In this document: in pieces, positions 45,876-55,369 of the stretch | Layout: the number at the start of each line of letters is the position of its first letter | Position numbering within the stretch: the first letter of the stretch is position 1 | Source: [Flexibacter] sp. ATCC 35208 | GTDB taxonomy: Bacteria > Bacteroidota > Bacteroidia > Chitinophagales > Chitinophagaceae | Assembly (NCBI RefSeq): GCF_001975825.1 | Contig: NZ_MTKN01000018.1 | Span: 64,776-128,775 of the forward strand | Direction of reading: 5' to 3' | DNA length: 64,000 bases | The notes under the pieces: generated by a model | What the model was told of the DNA's origin: nothing | The model's database searches: none | Seen by the model: the letters and a program-made list of their open reading frames with translations, nothing else | Made by a program: the position numbers and the translations under genes

Positions 45876-48059
45876 ATGCGCAAACTTCGTTACACAAATC
45901 TATTCCTGGTGCTGACCTGCCTCACAGCTGTCACAGCAGTGGCGCAGCCCGGGCAATCAACAAAATGGAGCCGTGACGGGCAATATATCTATCAGCCATC
46001 TACCAGTTCTATCGTTGCGGTAAAACTCTCGGACGGTTCCCAGTCAGAAAAAATCCCTGCCCGATTATTAACCCAGGGCGGTTACCCACTCAGGATCCGC
46101 GATTTTGACTTCTCTGCTGATGAAAAGAAACTCCTTATTTACACCAATGCCAAACGTGTATGGCGCTACGATACCCGCGGCGACTATTATGTACTGGACC
46201 TCAGCAACAATAGTCTGAAGAAAGTGGGCACAGGTTTGCCAGAATCTTCATTGATGTTCGCCAAACTTTCTCCTGATGCAAAGCAGGTTGCCTATGTAAG
46301 TGGTCATAACCTGTATGTAGAAGATATCGCTACCGGCAAGCGCAAAGCCCTCACTACCGACGGAACCCGCCGCCTGATCAATGGTACTTTCGACTGGGCA
46401 TACGAAGAGGAATTTAGCTGCCGCGATGGTTTTCGCTGGAGTCCTGATAGTAAGTCTATCGCCTACTGGCAGATTGACGCGACCAGGATCAGGGACTTCC
46501 TTATGATCGATAATACAGACTCTATTTATTCATATACCATTCCGGTAGAATATCCAAAGGCAGGCGAAAGTCCTTCTGCCTGTCGTGTTGGTGTAGTAGA
46601 TATTGTCACCGCAAAGACCACCTGGCTGCAGGTGCCCGGCGATGCGCAACAACACTACATTCCCCGTATGGAATGGGTGCCTGGCAAAAATGAGCTCATC
46701 CTGCAACAGCTGAACCGCAAGCAGAATGAAAGCATCCTATTTCTCGCTAACGCTGCTACCGGCAAAGCCACATCTTTCTATAAAGAAAACGACTCTGCCT
46801 GGATCGATGTAAAATCCCGCTGGGATGACCGCGATATCAGTGGCTGGGACTGGTTGTCCAACGGACAATCTTTTGTATGGGTAAGTGAAAAAGACGGTTG
46901 GCGTCACCTCTACAAGGTAGACCTGAAAGGGAAAGAGCAACTGATCACTCCGGGTAACTACGATGTGATTAACCTGCTGAAAGTAGATGAAGCCCACAAA
47001 GTGGCCTACATCCTCGCATCTCCTGACAATGCTACCCAGCAGTACCTGTACAAGGTATCGCTGGATGGTAAAGGTGCGCCAGAAAGGATCTCTCCGTTGT
47101 CTGAAGAAGGTATGCATACTTATGAAGTTTCTCCTGATGCACAATATGCATTACATGGTTTCTCAAACCACTACTATCGTAACCAGGAAGAAGTGGTGAA
47201 ACTGGCCACACACAATACCGGTGAAGGAGAAACAATCTATAAAGATATTATCAGCTCCCGTCGTATCAATAAACAGGAGTTCTTCAATGTCACTACCGAA
47301 GATGGCGTGACGATGACCGGTTGGATGGCGAAGCCTAACAACTTTGACTCTACGAAAAAATATCCTGTTGTATTTTATGTATACGGTGAACCGGCTGGTG
47401 CTACTACGCTGGATCAATATGGTGCGGGTTACAATCACCTGTACAATGGCGATATGGCGGCAGATGGTTACATCTATGTGTCTATGGACAACAGGGGTAC
47501 TCCTCAACCAAAAGGCAGAACCTGGCGCAAGTCAATCTATCGTAAGGTCGGTATGCTGAATGCCCGGGATCAGGCCATGGGAGCGAAGGAGTTGTTCAAA
47601 GAACACCGTTATATGGACACTTCCCGTGTAGCCGTATGGGGTTGGAGTGGTGGTGGTTCAATGACACTGAACCTCATGTTCCAGTATCCTGAAATTTATA
47701 AAACAGGTATCGCGATTGCGGCAGTTGGTAATCAGCTGACTTACGATAATATTTACCAGGAGCGTTACATGGGATTGCCTGAAGAAAACAGGGAAGATTT
47801 TGTAAAGGGATCACCGATCACCTATGCGAAAAACCTGCGTGGTAACCTGTTGTATATACATGGTACAGGTGATGACAACGTTCATTATCAAAATGCGGAG
47901 ATGCTGCTGAATGAGCTGATCAAATACGATAAGATCTTCCAGTTCATGGCGTATCCAAATCGTACGCATGGTATCAGTGAAGGGGAAGGTACCAGAAGAC
48001 ATTTATCTACTTTGTATACTAATTATTTGAAAGAACATTGTGCGCCGGGCGCCAGGTAA
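45876..48059 (+). CDS. Dipeptidyl peptidase IV (S9B)
   Basis: 727 residues with signal peptide (LFLVLTCLTAVTAVAQ). N-terminal eight-bladed beta-propeller about 25-480 with the Glu pair that binds the substrate N-terminus (FDWAYEEEF, about 170). C-terminal alpha/beta hydrolase with Ser591 (GWSGGGS), Asp666 (GTGDDNVH) and His698 (RTHGIS). Removes X-Pro dipeptides from peptides in the periplasm for peptide nutrition. Confidence 0.94.
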   Translation: MRKLRYTNLFLVLTCLTAVTAVAQPGQSTKWSRDGQYIYQPSTSSIVAVKLSDGSQSEKIPARLLTQGGYPLRIRDFDFSADEKKLLIYTNAKRVWRYDTRGDYYVLDLSNNSLKKVGTGLPESSLMFAKLSPDAKQVAYVSGHNLYVEDIATGKRKALTTDGTRRLINGTFDWAYEEEFSCRDGFRWSPDSKSIAYWQIDATRIRDFLMIDNTDSIYSYTIPVEYPKAGESPSACRVGVVDIVTAKTTWLQVPGDAQQHYIPRMEWVPGKNELILQQLNRKQNESILFLANAATGKATSFYKENDSAWIDVKSRWDDRDISGWDWLSNGQSFVWVSEKDGWRHLYKVDLKGKEQLITPGNYDVINLLKVDEAHKVAYILASPDNATQQYLYKVSLDGKGAPERISPLSEEGMHTYEVSPDAQYALHGFSNHYYRNQEEVVKLATHNTGEGETIYKDIISSRRINKQEFFNVTTEDGVTMTGWMAKPNNFDSTKKYPVVFYVYGEPAGATTLDQYGAGYNHLYNGDMAADGYIYVSMDNRGTPQPKGRTWRKSIYRKVGMLNARDQAMGAKELFKEHRYMDTSRVAVWGWSGGGSMTLNLMFQYPEIYKTGIAIAAVGNQLTYDNIYQERYMGLPEENREDFVKGSPITYAKNLRGNLLYIHGTGDDNVHYQNAEMLLNELIKYDKIFQFMAYPNRTHGISEGEGTRRHLSTLYTNYLKEHCAPGAR

Positions 48060-48067
48060 TTTAATTT

Positions 48068-48472
48068 ATGTCAAGAAGTAAAATCTTTGGACTGTTATCA
48101 GTCGTTGTCGTTATTGTGTGCACATTCCTGCCATGGATCACAGTTGTGGGGGAGGGCAAGGAACTTGTTTTTACCGGGTTGCGGACCTATGGTTCTAATT
48201 TCGGTGAGCCGGGGAAAGTGAATGTTTTTTTTGCGGTGGTGATAGGGATATTGTTTATGATAAAGGGGAAAATGCCTCCAAGGTTCAATTTGTTTTTGGC
48301 GGCGTTTCTGGCGGCATGGACGTTTAGGAACCTGTTGTTGTTTAGCCGATGTGAGATGGGGGTGTGTCCGGACAGGCATATTGCTTTGTTCCTGTGTTTT
48401 GTAGCGGCATTGGGAGCGTTTGTCTGTGTGTTGTTTACCACTGATGGGAAGGCGGAAAAGAAAGATGCTTAG
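48068..48472 (+). CDS. Small membrane protein, function unknown
   Basis: 134 residues, four predicted membrane helices (about 5-24, 51-66, 74-92 and 102-124) and a charged C-terminus (KAEKKDA). It starts 8 bases after the DPP-IV stop, so co-transcribed. No family named. Confidence 0.75.
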   Translation: MSRSKIFGLLSVVVVIVCTFLPWITVVGEGKELVFTGLRTYGSNFGEPGKVNVFFAVVIGILFMIKGKMPPRFNLFLAAFLAAWTFRNLLLFSRCEMGVCPDRHIALFLCFVAALGAFVCVLFTTDGKAEKKDA

Positions 48473-48537
48473 GTAAAGCTTTAGTGAAGGCCCAAAATTA
48501 TCGGCAGGGAATTCCGATTAAAAGAAAGATTCATATT

Positions 48538-48586
48538 GGTATCGGTAACGGAATTATCGTAGTAGATTATTTCCGTTACCGATACC
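48538..48586. terminator. Bidirectional 16-bp hairpin between convergent genes
   Basis: GGTATCGGTAACGGAA (48538-48553) pairs perfectly with TTCCGTTACCGATACC (48571-48586). It lies between the convergent genes 48068-48472 and 48601-49284. Confidence 0.75.
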
Positions 48587-48600
48587 ATTGAAATCAAAGA

Positions 48601-49284
48601 CTAGCGGAAGATCATGGCCATGATCCATGCGCCAAAATACACTGCACTTGTGTAGCCGATATTCCGTAAGATAACTGGCAATGCCGGCTGGCTGGTCATT
48701 TTGGACTTTATAAAACTAAATACTATCATCAGTACGAAACAGAAAGTAACACTGTTCTGTGCTGCCCGATAGAAATTCTCATTTTTCAGATAAGGCAGCA
48801 GGGGCAGAATACCTCCAACCAGAAAGAAGACCCCTGTAATCACTGCACTCATCAGTGCACGTCCCAGATTGAAATGGGTCACTTGCACCTGTTCCTCCTG
48901 TAAAGTATTTTCCCAGTCATTTGCATCTTTTTCCATTTCGCTGGCAATGTCGGCGATGATGTGATGGCCTATTTCCAGGTCTTCGAGTTTCTGGCGCTCT
49001 TTGGCAGAGAGGGTGCCAACGTCATGCTGGGTGTCGCCTTTGTTAGCATAAAAAGCAGTGATCATTACGAGTAGACTGCCAACGAGCCAGATCAGGGTAT
49101 TGATGGTATAGAATCGCTGTATAGTAATGTTCAGGTCGTGTGACAGGAAGGTGGTGAAAAACAGTAATAGCAGGCCTTCCGGAAAGCCGATGATGAAATC
49201 CGTTTTCCAACCGGTGCTTCGGATAGTTTTAATATTTTCGGACATGCAGTTATGTAGGATTGTAGATGAGTCGTTTGCTACCAT
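48601..49284 (-). CDS. VIT/CCC1-like integral membrane protein
   Basis: 227 residues (or 214 from an inner ATG at 49245, MSENIKTIRSTGWK). Helices at about 35-52, 62-82, 140-163, 170-190 and 205-225. FIIGFPEGLLLLFFTTFLS near the start and a cytoplasmic acidic stretch (LEIGHHIIADIASEMEKDAN) resemble VIT1/CCC1 iron/manganese transporters, but conserved metal residues are not clear, so function is tentative. The ATG at 49284 lies in the last copy of the rocD-end repeat. Confidence 0.65.
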   Translation of the reverse strand: MVANDSSTILHNCMSENIKTIRSTGWKTDFIIGFPEGLLLLFFTTFLSHDLNITIQRFYTINTLIWLVGSLLVMITAFYANKGDTQHDVGTLSAKERQKLEDLEIGHHIIADIASEMEKDANDWENTLQEEQVQVTHFNLGRALMSAVITGVFFLVGGILPLLPYLKNENFYRAAQNSVTFCFVLMIVFSFIKSKMTSQPALPVILRNIGYTSAVYFGAWIMAMIFR

Positions 49285-49500
49285 GCCTGATGGTATTATT
49301 TCAGGAGCATGACTTAATGAAATAATTTATCAAGGAATGTGCCTGACGTTACGAAATTTCGGGAGCATGACTTAATGAAATAAGTTATCAAGGAATGTGC
49401 CTGACGTTATGAAATTTCAGGAACCCACCTGATTTTATAATCATGGTGGAAGTAAACCTTTTCTTTCCTCATTCACTCAGCTCCTATAAGATTTCCAGGC
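49280..49500. repeat. 58-bp tandem repeat of the rocD 3' end
   Basis: GCATGACTTAATGAAATAA starts at 49307 and 49365 (58 bp apart), within units GTCAGGCACATTCCTTGATAA on the minus strand. The gene end GCCTGGAAATCTTATAG aligns with TCCTGAAATTTCATAA, TCCCGAAATTTCGTAA and TCCTGAAATAATACCA. The outermost copy carries CAGGCATGG where inner ones have CAGGCACA, creating the ATG at 49284. Confidence 0.75.
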
Positions 49501-50716
49501 TCTTACCGATGATCTCCACGCTTTCCATGACCTGTGCGGCGGTAATCAACAAAGGCGGTGCAAACCGAATCTTATCTCCATGAGTTGGTTTTGCCAGCAA
49601 GCCATTCTCTTTCAGCGTCAGGCATAGATCCCATGCAGCTTCCGGATTTGGATGATTGATGACAATGGCATTGAGGAGACCTTTCCCCCTGATAGTTCCG
49701 ATATGTGGGGAGGCCAATGCGGCCAGTTCCGTTCTTAACAATTCTCCCATGGCAGCGGCATTCTCCGCCATTTTTTCCGTTTTGAGCACGGTAAGGGCAG
49801 CGATCGCTACTTTGCAGGCAAGAGGGTTACCGCCATAGGTACTACCATGCTCTCCTGGTTTAATAGTCAACATGATCTCATCATTGGCCAGTACGGCAGC
49901 TACGGGCAATAAACCTCCGGAAAGGGCTTTGCCAAGAATGAGGATATCCGGATGTACATTTTCATGATCACAAGCCAGCATTTTGCCGGTTCGGGCAAGG
50001 CCGGTCTGGATTTCATCGGCAATAAAGAGCACCTGGGCATCTTCGCAGTACTGGCGGGCTTTGGAAAGGTAGCCTTCATCAGGTACTACTACACCTGCTT
50101 CACCCTGGATGGGTTCTAATAAGAATCCAGCCACGTTTTTATCCTGCAGCGCTTTTTCAAGAGCAGGCAGGTTATTATATGGAATCACTTCATAGCCGGG
50201 CATGAAGGGACCAAAGTCTGTACGCGAACCGGGATCAGTGCTGAAAGAAATGACATTCAGGGTACGGCCGTGGAAATTGTTGGCACATACGATGATCTTT
50301 GCTTTGTTTTCAGGAATGCCTTTTACGACATATCCCCAGCGGCGGGTCAGCTTGAGGGCTGTTTCGACAGCTTCCACCCCCGTGTTCATGGGGAGGACTT
50401 TGTCATAGCCAAAGTAGTTGGTGATAAATGCTGCATATTCACCCAGCACGTCATTGTGAAAGGCACGGGAGGTCAGGGTCAGTTTCTGCGCCTGATCAAT
50501 GAGTGCCTGTACAAGTATCGGGTGGCAGTGCCCCTGGTTGACAGCGGAGTAGCCGGAGAGGAAATCATAATATCTTTTTCCGTCTACATCGTAGAGGAAT
50601 ACGCCTTCGCCGCGATCCAGTACCACAGGTAGCGGGTGGTAATTGTGTGCGCCGTATTGTTCTTCCAGGTCCAGGTAATGCCGGGTCTTTTCACTTATCT
50701 TGAATGATTGTAACAT
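49484..50716 (-). CDS. rocD: Ornithine aminotransferase
   Basis: 410 residues, fold-type I class III PLP aminotransferase. It converts ornithine to glutamate-5-semialdehyde. Landmarks: [16 protein letters not shown] near 17-32, [32 protein letters not shown], the PLP Asp in IADEIQTGL and the Schiff-base Lys in [12 protein letters not shown] (about 255). Length and start match RocD rather than ArgD. Same strand as the acyl-CoA-binding protein gene upstream. Confidence 0.94.
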   Translation of the reverse strand: MLQSFKISEKTRHYLDLEEQYGAHNYHPLPVVLDRGEGVFLYDVDGKRYYDFLSGYSAVNQGHCHPILVQALIDQAQKLTLTSRAFHNDVLGEYAAFITNYFGYDKVLPMNTGVEAVETALKLTRRWGYVVKGIPENKAKIIVCANNFHGRTLNVISFSTDPGSRTDFGPFMPGYEVIPYNNLPALEKALQDKNVAGFLLEPIQGEAGVVVPDEGYLSKARQYCEDAQVLFIADEIQTGLARTGKMLACDHENVHPDILILGKALSGGLLPVAAVLANDEIMLTIKPGEHGSTYGGNPLACKVAIAALTVLKTEKMAENAAAMGELLRTELAALASPHIGTIRGKGLLNAIVINHPNPEAAWDLCLTLKENGLLAKPTHGDKIRFAPPLLITAAQVMESVEIIGKSLEIL

Positions 50717-50751
50717 ACATTACAAAAGTACGGTTTATAGAGAAGGGTTGG

Positions 50752-50819
50752 CGAAAAAATCCCTTCAACCTTTGGCAGAAGCGATTTTTTTCGCGGTGCA
50801 CATTGGCCTGCGACCGGCT
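50752..50819. repeat. Hairpin plus GC-rich tail upstream of rocD
   Basis: CGAAAAAATC...CTTC pairs with GAAG...GATTTTTTTCG (50752-50794, one bulge) and is followed by GGCCTGCGACCGGCT (50805-50819). Member of the hairpin-tail family (see 53891, 55758, 58010, 63239). It follows the stop of the acyl-CoA-binding protein gene on the minus strand. Confidence 0.75.
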
Positions 50820-50854
50820 AAAGTCAAATAAAGTGGCTGGCTAAAAAGCGGCTA

Positions 50855-51112
50855 TTAGTTTTTGAGTTTTGTTACCAATTGGATGTATTCTTCCATAGCG
50901 GCATCTGAAGTTTTTCCTCTCAATTCCTCCCATGCCTGATACTTTGCTTTTGCGACAAAGTCAAAAGGGTTTGCTGGTGGCTCAGCCGTATTATCGCCCT
51001 CCGTTGCCTGCTTATATAGGGAATATAATTGTAATAATACCTCATTGGAGGGCTTTTCAGACAATGTTTTGCTGTCGGCAACGGCGGTTTCGAATTGTGC
51101 TTTGAGGTCCAT
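50855..51112 (-). CDS. Acyl-CoA-binding protein
   Basis: 85 residues, the exact size of ACBP. Signature: LYSLYKQATEGD (28-39), NPFDFVAKAKYQAWEELRGKTSDAAMEEYI (48-77) with the Tyr, Lys and Trp of the acyl-CoA site. It binds long-chain acyl-CoA esters. The family is mainly eukaryotic but also occurs in Bacteroidota and some other bacteria. Upstream of rocD on the same strand with a terminator-like hairpin between. Confidence 0.92.
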   Translation of the reverse strand: MDLKAQFETAVADSKTLSEKPSNEVLLQLYSLYKQATEGDNTAEPPANPFDFVAKAKYQAWEELRGKTSDAAMEEYIQLVTKLKN

Positions 51113-51191
51113 ATTATATGTTTGTATTAAATATAGCCAAAATAGTATGAAATACCCGGGCCCGACATATTCAGGAATAGCAAAATTTAAA

Positions 51192-51199
51192 TACCTTTG
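51192..51199 (+). promoter_or_regulatory. -7 box for lepA
   Basis: TACCTTTG, 46 bases before the lepA ATG. No clear -33 element. Confidence 0.5.
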
Positions 51200-51244
51200 C
51201 GGCTTGACGCGGGGCGGAAGAAACGTCTTGTTTTATAAGCATAT

Positions 51245-53035
51245 ATGAAGAATATCAGGAATTTTTGCATCATTGCGCACATTGACCACGGTAAAAGTAC
51301 ATTGGCCGACAGGCTATTAGAGCATACCAAGACCATTTCCGAAAGGGATATGCAGGCGCAGGTCCTGGATGATATGGATCTCGAAAGAGAAAAGGGTATT
51401 ACTATTAAGAGTCATGCCATCCAGATGAACTATACGTCCAATGGACAGCAATATGTATTTAACCTCATTGATACCCCCGGTCACGTGGACTTCTCTTACG
51501 AAGTATCCCGCGCACTGGCTGCCTGCGAAGGCGCTCTGTTGCTCGTAGACGCTGCCCAGGGTATTCAGGCACAGACAATCTCTAACCTGTATCTGGCACT
51601 GGAAAACGACCTGGAAATCATCCCGGTTATTAATAAAATCGATATGGAAGGGGCTATGATCCCCGAAGTAAAGGACCAGATCATCGAGCTGATCGGCTGT
51701 AAGGAAGAAGAAATTCTACTGGCCTCCGGTAAGTCCGGTATCGGTATCGAAGAAATTCTGCAGGCCATCGTAACCCGTATTCCAGCTCCGAAAGGCAATC
51801 CGGAAGCTCCGTTACAGGCGCTGATCTTTGATAGCGTGTTCAACTCCTTCCGAGGTATCATTGCTTATTATAGAATTTATAACGGAATCATCAAGAAAGG
51901 TGAGAAAATCCGTTTCGTAAATACCGGTCAGGAATACTTTGCCGATGAGGTAGGTGTACTGAAACTGGGCCTTTCTCCTCAAAAGGAAGTGAAAACAGGT
52001 GATGTGGGTTATATCATCACCGGTATTAAGAACGCCAAAGAGGTAAAGGTGGGTGATACCATCACCAGCATGGCAAACCCTTCCCTCGAAAGTATCAAAG
52101 GTTTCGAGGAAGTAAAGCCAATGGTATTTGCCGGTATTTTCCCGGTAAACACTGAAGACTTCGAAGAGCTGCGTGACTGTATGGAGAAACTGCAGCTAAA
52201 CGATGCTTCCCTGACTTTCGAACTGGAAACATCCCAGGCGCTGGGCTTTGGTTTCCGATGCGGATTCCTGGGTATGCTGCATATGGAGATCATCCAGGAA
52301 AGGCTGGAAAGAGAGTTTAACCAAACGGTGATCACTACCGTACCGAACGTAAGCTTTATTGCGTATACGACCAGGAACGAAGTGATCCAGGTAAACAACC
52401 CTTCCGAAATGCCTGATCCAAGCCGTATTGAAAGGATTGAAGAGCCTTTCATCCGTGCACAGATCATTACAAAACCAGATTATATTGGTAATATCATGAC
52501 CCTCTGTCTGGGTAAGAGAGGTTTGCTCATCAATCAGAGTTATCTGACGCCTAGCCGTGTAGAGCTGATCTTTGAACTGCCACTAACAGAAATCGTGTTT
52601 GACTTCTATGATAAGCTGAAGAGCCAGACCCGTGGTTATGCATCATTTGATTATACTCCAATCGGAATGAGGGATTCTGATATTGCGAAGATGGATATCC
52701 TGTTGAATGGTGATAAAGTAGATGCGCTGAGTGCGTTGATTCACCGTGGCCGTGCACAGGATTTTGGTCGTAAGTTGTGTGAAAAGCTGAGAGAATTGCT
52801 GCCACGTCAGCAGTTTATGATTGCGATTCAGGCGGCGATCGGTGCGAAGATCCTGGCGCGTGAAACGATCAGTGCGATGCGTAAAGATGTGACTGCGAAG
52901 TGTTATGGTGGTGATATCTCACGTAAGCGTAAGTTGTTGGAGAAACAGAAGGAAGGTAAGAAGAGAATGAGACAGATCGGAAACGTAGAGGTGCCACAGG
53001 AAGCATTCCTGGCGGTGTTGAAACTGGATGACTAA
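51245..53035 (+). CDS. lepA: Elongation factor 4
   Basis: 596 residues, full-length EF4, a translational GTPase that acts on the ribosome under stress. G1 AHIDHGKS (10-17), G3 DTPGHVDF, G4 NKIDMEGA, then domains II, III and the EF-G-like V. The LepA-specific C-terminus starts at about 490 and ends [20 protein letters not shown]. Divergent from the acyl-CoA-binding protein gene. Confidence 0.97.
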   Translation: MKNIRNFCIIAHIDHGKSTLADRLLEHTKTISERDMQAQVLDDMDLEREKGITIKSHAIQMNYTSNGQQYVFNLIDTPGHVDFSYEVSRALAACEGALLLVDAAQGIQAQTISNLYLALENDLEIIPVINKIDMEGAMIPEVKDQIIELIGCKEEEILLASGKSGIGIEEILQAIVTRIPAPKGNPEAPLQALIFDSVFNSFRGIIAYYRIYNGIIKKGEKIRFVNTGQEYFADEVGVLKLGLSPQKEVKTGDVGYIITGIKNAKEVKVGDTITSMANPSLESIKGFEEVKPMVFAGIFPVNTEDFEELRDCMEKLQLNDASLTFELETSQALGFGFRCGFLGMLHMEIIQERLEREFNQTVITTVPNVSFIAYTTRNEVIQVNNPSEMPDPSRIERIEEPFIRAQIITKPDYIGNIMTLCLGKRGLLINQSYLTPSRVELIFELPLTEIVFDFYDKLKSQTRGYASFDYTPIGMRDSDIAKMDILLNGDKVDALSALIHRGRAQDFGRKLCEKLRELLPRQQFMIAIQAAIGAKILARETISAMRKDVTAKCYGGDISRKRKLLEKQKEGKKRMRQIGNVEVPQEAFLAVLKLDD

Positions 53036-53068
53036 GTGAGTCTCCTAAAATAGGTATTAAAATAATTG

Positions 53069-53097
53069 ATAGGCTGTGTTGCAACAACACAGCCTAT
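53069..53097. terminator. 13-bp perfect hairpin after lepA
   Basis: ATAGGCTGTGTTG pairs with CAACACAGCCTAT, loop CAA. Confidence 0.7.
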
Positions 53098-53153
53098 TTA
53101 ATTTGTACGAAAACAAGTCTTTTGACAGATTAAATGCTGTTTTTTAAAGGCAT

Positions 53154-53190
53154 AAAAAAGCCGGTAACGAATGTCGCTACCGGCTTTTTT
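53154..53190. terminator. Bidirectional terminator between lepA and 53258-53854
   Basis: AAAAAAGCCGGTAACGA pairs with TCGCTACCGGCTTTTTT (one mismatch). A run on the left and T run on the right serve both converging genes. Confidence 0.88.
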
Positions 53191-53257
53191 CTCTGAAAAT
53201 GGTTTTCATCCCTGTTGGTGAATAACCTCTTTCATGGATGTTTTATAAGCATATCTT

Positions 53258-53854
53258 TTAAGCTAATTGCTGTTTCTTCGGTTGGAACGAAATCTGTTTG
53301 ATCAGCGACAATGCACCAAACAGTACTGCACTAAAGAATACGTTTCCAAGAATGCCATTCAGGGCAAAGCTGCTGAACAGGTCACCTTCTTTGTAAAAAG
53401 GAATACCAGCTGCGTAGCAGGCGATGAGGCCACTGAGTGTATGCGGATACAGATTAGTAGTGAGGAAAGTACCAAGGTTGGTGATCATGAAGAACACCAC
53501 ACCGCTGCCGATGCTGGCAATCAGAATGGTGAGTGCATCTGCCTTTTTGATACGGGTGGCGATCCAGGTGATAAACAGGAATGCACCATATACAAAGAAC
53601 AGTTGGCCTATGTAAGCGCCATAGAAGGTCTGTACATTGGTAAAGAACTGGAGGAAAAGATCACTCAGGAAAAGGGTGAGGACCGGTAAAAGATAAGCCA
53701 GGCGTTTATTGCGGATCATCATACCACCAAAAAGAGCGGCGGCGCCGATTGCGTTAAAGTTCCATAACTGAAGATTGTTGGTGATGACACGGCTGATGAT
53801 AGCCAGGAAGATCAGCACAGCGATCATAATATTTTCACGGGTATCCTTCTTCAT
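53258..53854 (-). CDS. DUF6580-like integral membrane protein
   Basis: 198 residues with five to six predicted membrane helices (about 9-25, 36-45, 54-72, 82-104, 112-130 and 165-185) and a Lys/Gln-rich tail. NFNAIGAAALFGG, FLSDLFLQFF and FFMITNLGTFLTTNLYPHT resemble proteins annotated as DUF6580, which have similarity to substrate-binding parts of ECF-type importers. Function not known. Confidence 0.75.
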   Translation of the reverse strand: MKKDTRENIMIAVLIFLAIISRVITNNLQLWNFNAIGAAALFGGMMIRNKRLAYLLPVLTLFLSDLFLQFFTNVQTFYGAYIGQLFFVYGAFLFITWIATRIKKADALTILIASIGSGVVFFMITNLGTFLTTNLYPHTLSGLIACYAAGIPFYKEGDLFSSFALNGILGNVFFSAVLFGALSLIKQISFQPKKQQLA

Positions 53855-53890
53855 TTGATCAGTTTATTTGTGCAAAGATAGGGAAACAAG

Positions 53891-53954
53891 CGAAAAAATC
53901 GCTTCCACCTTTGGCAGAAGCGATTTTTTCGTATGGGTTGGCCTGTGGCCGGCT
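53891..53954. repeat. Hairpin plus GC-rich tail between 53854 and manA
   Basis: CGAAAAAATCGCTTC (53891-53905) pairs with GAAGCGATTTTTTCG (53917-53931), followed by GGCCTGTGGCCGGCT (53940-53954). Confidence 0.8.
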
Positions 53955-54090
53955 GGAAAAACGTTTATTAACGATTAGGGAAGCTGGCATACGGTCGGCC
54001 AGGAAAACGTTTATTAGTGATTAGGTTGGAAGGCCGGTTATCTGTTAGGCCGGAATGCCAAATCTATTATGCCGGAACGCCAGCTTTGTA
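53955..54090. repeat. Degenerate copies of the manA 3' end
   Basis: On the minus strand the gene ends GGCGTTCCGGCATAATAGA. Downstream follow GGCATTCCGGCCTAACAGA, GGCCTTCCAACCTAATCACTAA and, more decayed, AGCTTCCCTAATCGTTAA. AATAAACGTTTT appears twice (about 53960 and 54008). The gene's stop codon sits inside the unit. Confidence 0.75.
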
Positions 54091-55284
54091 AATAACAACT
54101 CCATCTTTAGATTCAATCTGGTAAGTGGTATCATACAATGCTACTACAGACTGACCTTTCACCACTGGCAGGTTCACACCACCTTCACCGGTAACGGTCG
54201 CATTGCCCTGCAGCACCAGCAGAATTTCTGTAGAAGTGGTATGCTGCTCATATTTCTGACCCGCTTTCAGCCCGATACGGGTTACCACGAAGTCAGGAGC
54301 TGGACTGGCATAAATACTTTCCATACCGCCCTTTACTGCATCTCCTTTCAGGATCTTAGGATGTACTGCTTCGAAACGGGTATGTTTCAGCAATTCAGGT
54401 ACATCAATATGTTTAGGTGTCAGCCCACCACGCAGCACATTGTCAGAATTTGCCATCAGTTCCACATTCTGGCCTTCGAGGTAAGCGTGAGGAATACCTG
54501 CATCCTGGAATACTGCATCGCCTTCATGTACTTCCATAATATTAAAGAAGTAAATAGAGAAGATACCTCTATCCAGTCTGTCGAGACCCTGAGGATCATT
54601 TGCGATGGCACGACCTGTCCAGAAAGCAGGATCTGATTTGTGCAGGGTACCTGCCTGGTAAGCAGGCAATACTCTTTCTGCCAGCGGACGAAGGAATTTG
54701 TTCACTTCTTCCTGTGGCAGTTCCATCACTGCTTTGTACAGCCCATAATAACCTTCTTTTTCGAAGATAGGTGCGAGAGTAGCAAATTCAGGTACGGTAG
54801 TCAGTACATTCTTCAGTTTATCTTCAGGCAGGAAGCCATGGAGCAGCCAGAATTCGCTGAGGGCTACCATGATTTCAGGTTTGTGATTGGCATCTTTATA
54901 ATTACGGTGCGATGCGTTCAAAGGAATACCAGCTTCGTTTTCACGGGCAAACCCTTTTTCAGCTTCCACTTTGGTAGGATGCACCTGGATAGATAACATG
55001 TCTTTTACGTCGAGGATTTTGAACAGGAAAGGCAGTTCACCGAAGCGATCCCATACTTTCTGGCCCAGGGCAGCGGTAGGATTGGCTTTGATCAGTTGGT
55101 CGAGTGCAGTGGTCTGACCGTCTGTATCAATTTTTGAAGGTGCGCTTTGGTGTGCACCCATCCAGTATTCCGCGCTGGGATTGTTTGTTTCGGGGATGCC
55201 CAGGAGGGATGGGATATAGTGGAATCCTCCCCATGCATAATTTTGAACCTTACCTTCCAGTCTGAATAGTTTCTTCTCACTCAT
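54067..55284 (-). CDS. manA: Mannose-6-phosphate isomerase, class I
   Basis: 405 residues, type I PMI, interconverting mannose-6-phosphate and fructose-6-phosphate. Zinc and substrate residues lie in LSIQVHPTKVEAEKG (about 97-111), KPEIMVAL, and VQDAGIPHAYLEGQNVELMANSDNVLRGGLTPK (about 258-290, split). Near the start, QNYAWGG is the usual PMI motif. Divergent from yraN. The 3' end is copied downstream. Confidence 0.95.
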   Translation of the reverse strand: MSEKKLFRLEGKVQNYAWGGFHYIPSLLGIPETNNPSAEYWMGAHQSAPSKIDTDGQTTALDQLIKANPTAALGQKVWDRFGELPFLFKILDVKDMLSIQVHPTKVEAEKGFARENEAGIPLNASHRNYKDANHKPEIMVALSEFWLLHGFLPEDKLKNVLTTVPEFATLAPIFEKEGYYGLYKAVMELPQEEVNKFLRPLAERVLPAYQAGTLHKSDPAFWTGRAIANDPQGLDRLDRGIFSIYFFNIMEVHEGDAVFQDAGIPHAYLEGQNVELMANSDNVLRGGLTPKHIDVPELLKHTRFEAVHPKILKGDAVKGGMESIYASPAPDFVVTRIGLKAGQKYEQHTTSTEILLVLQGNATVTGEGGVNLPVVKGQSVVALYDTTYQIESKDGVVIYKAGVPA

Positions 55285-55369
55285 ACGTTATGCGTTATAA
55301 TTGTTTATTTTCAATAACAGTGAACCTAAAAAATTTCCCCAAAGGAAGTTAAAAAATATTCAAAATCCA

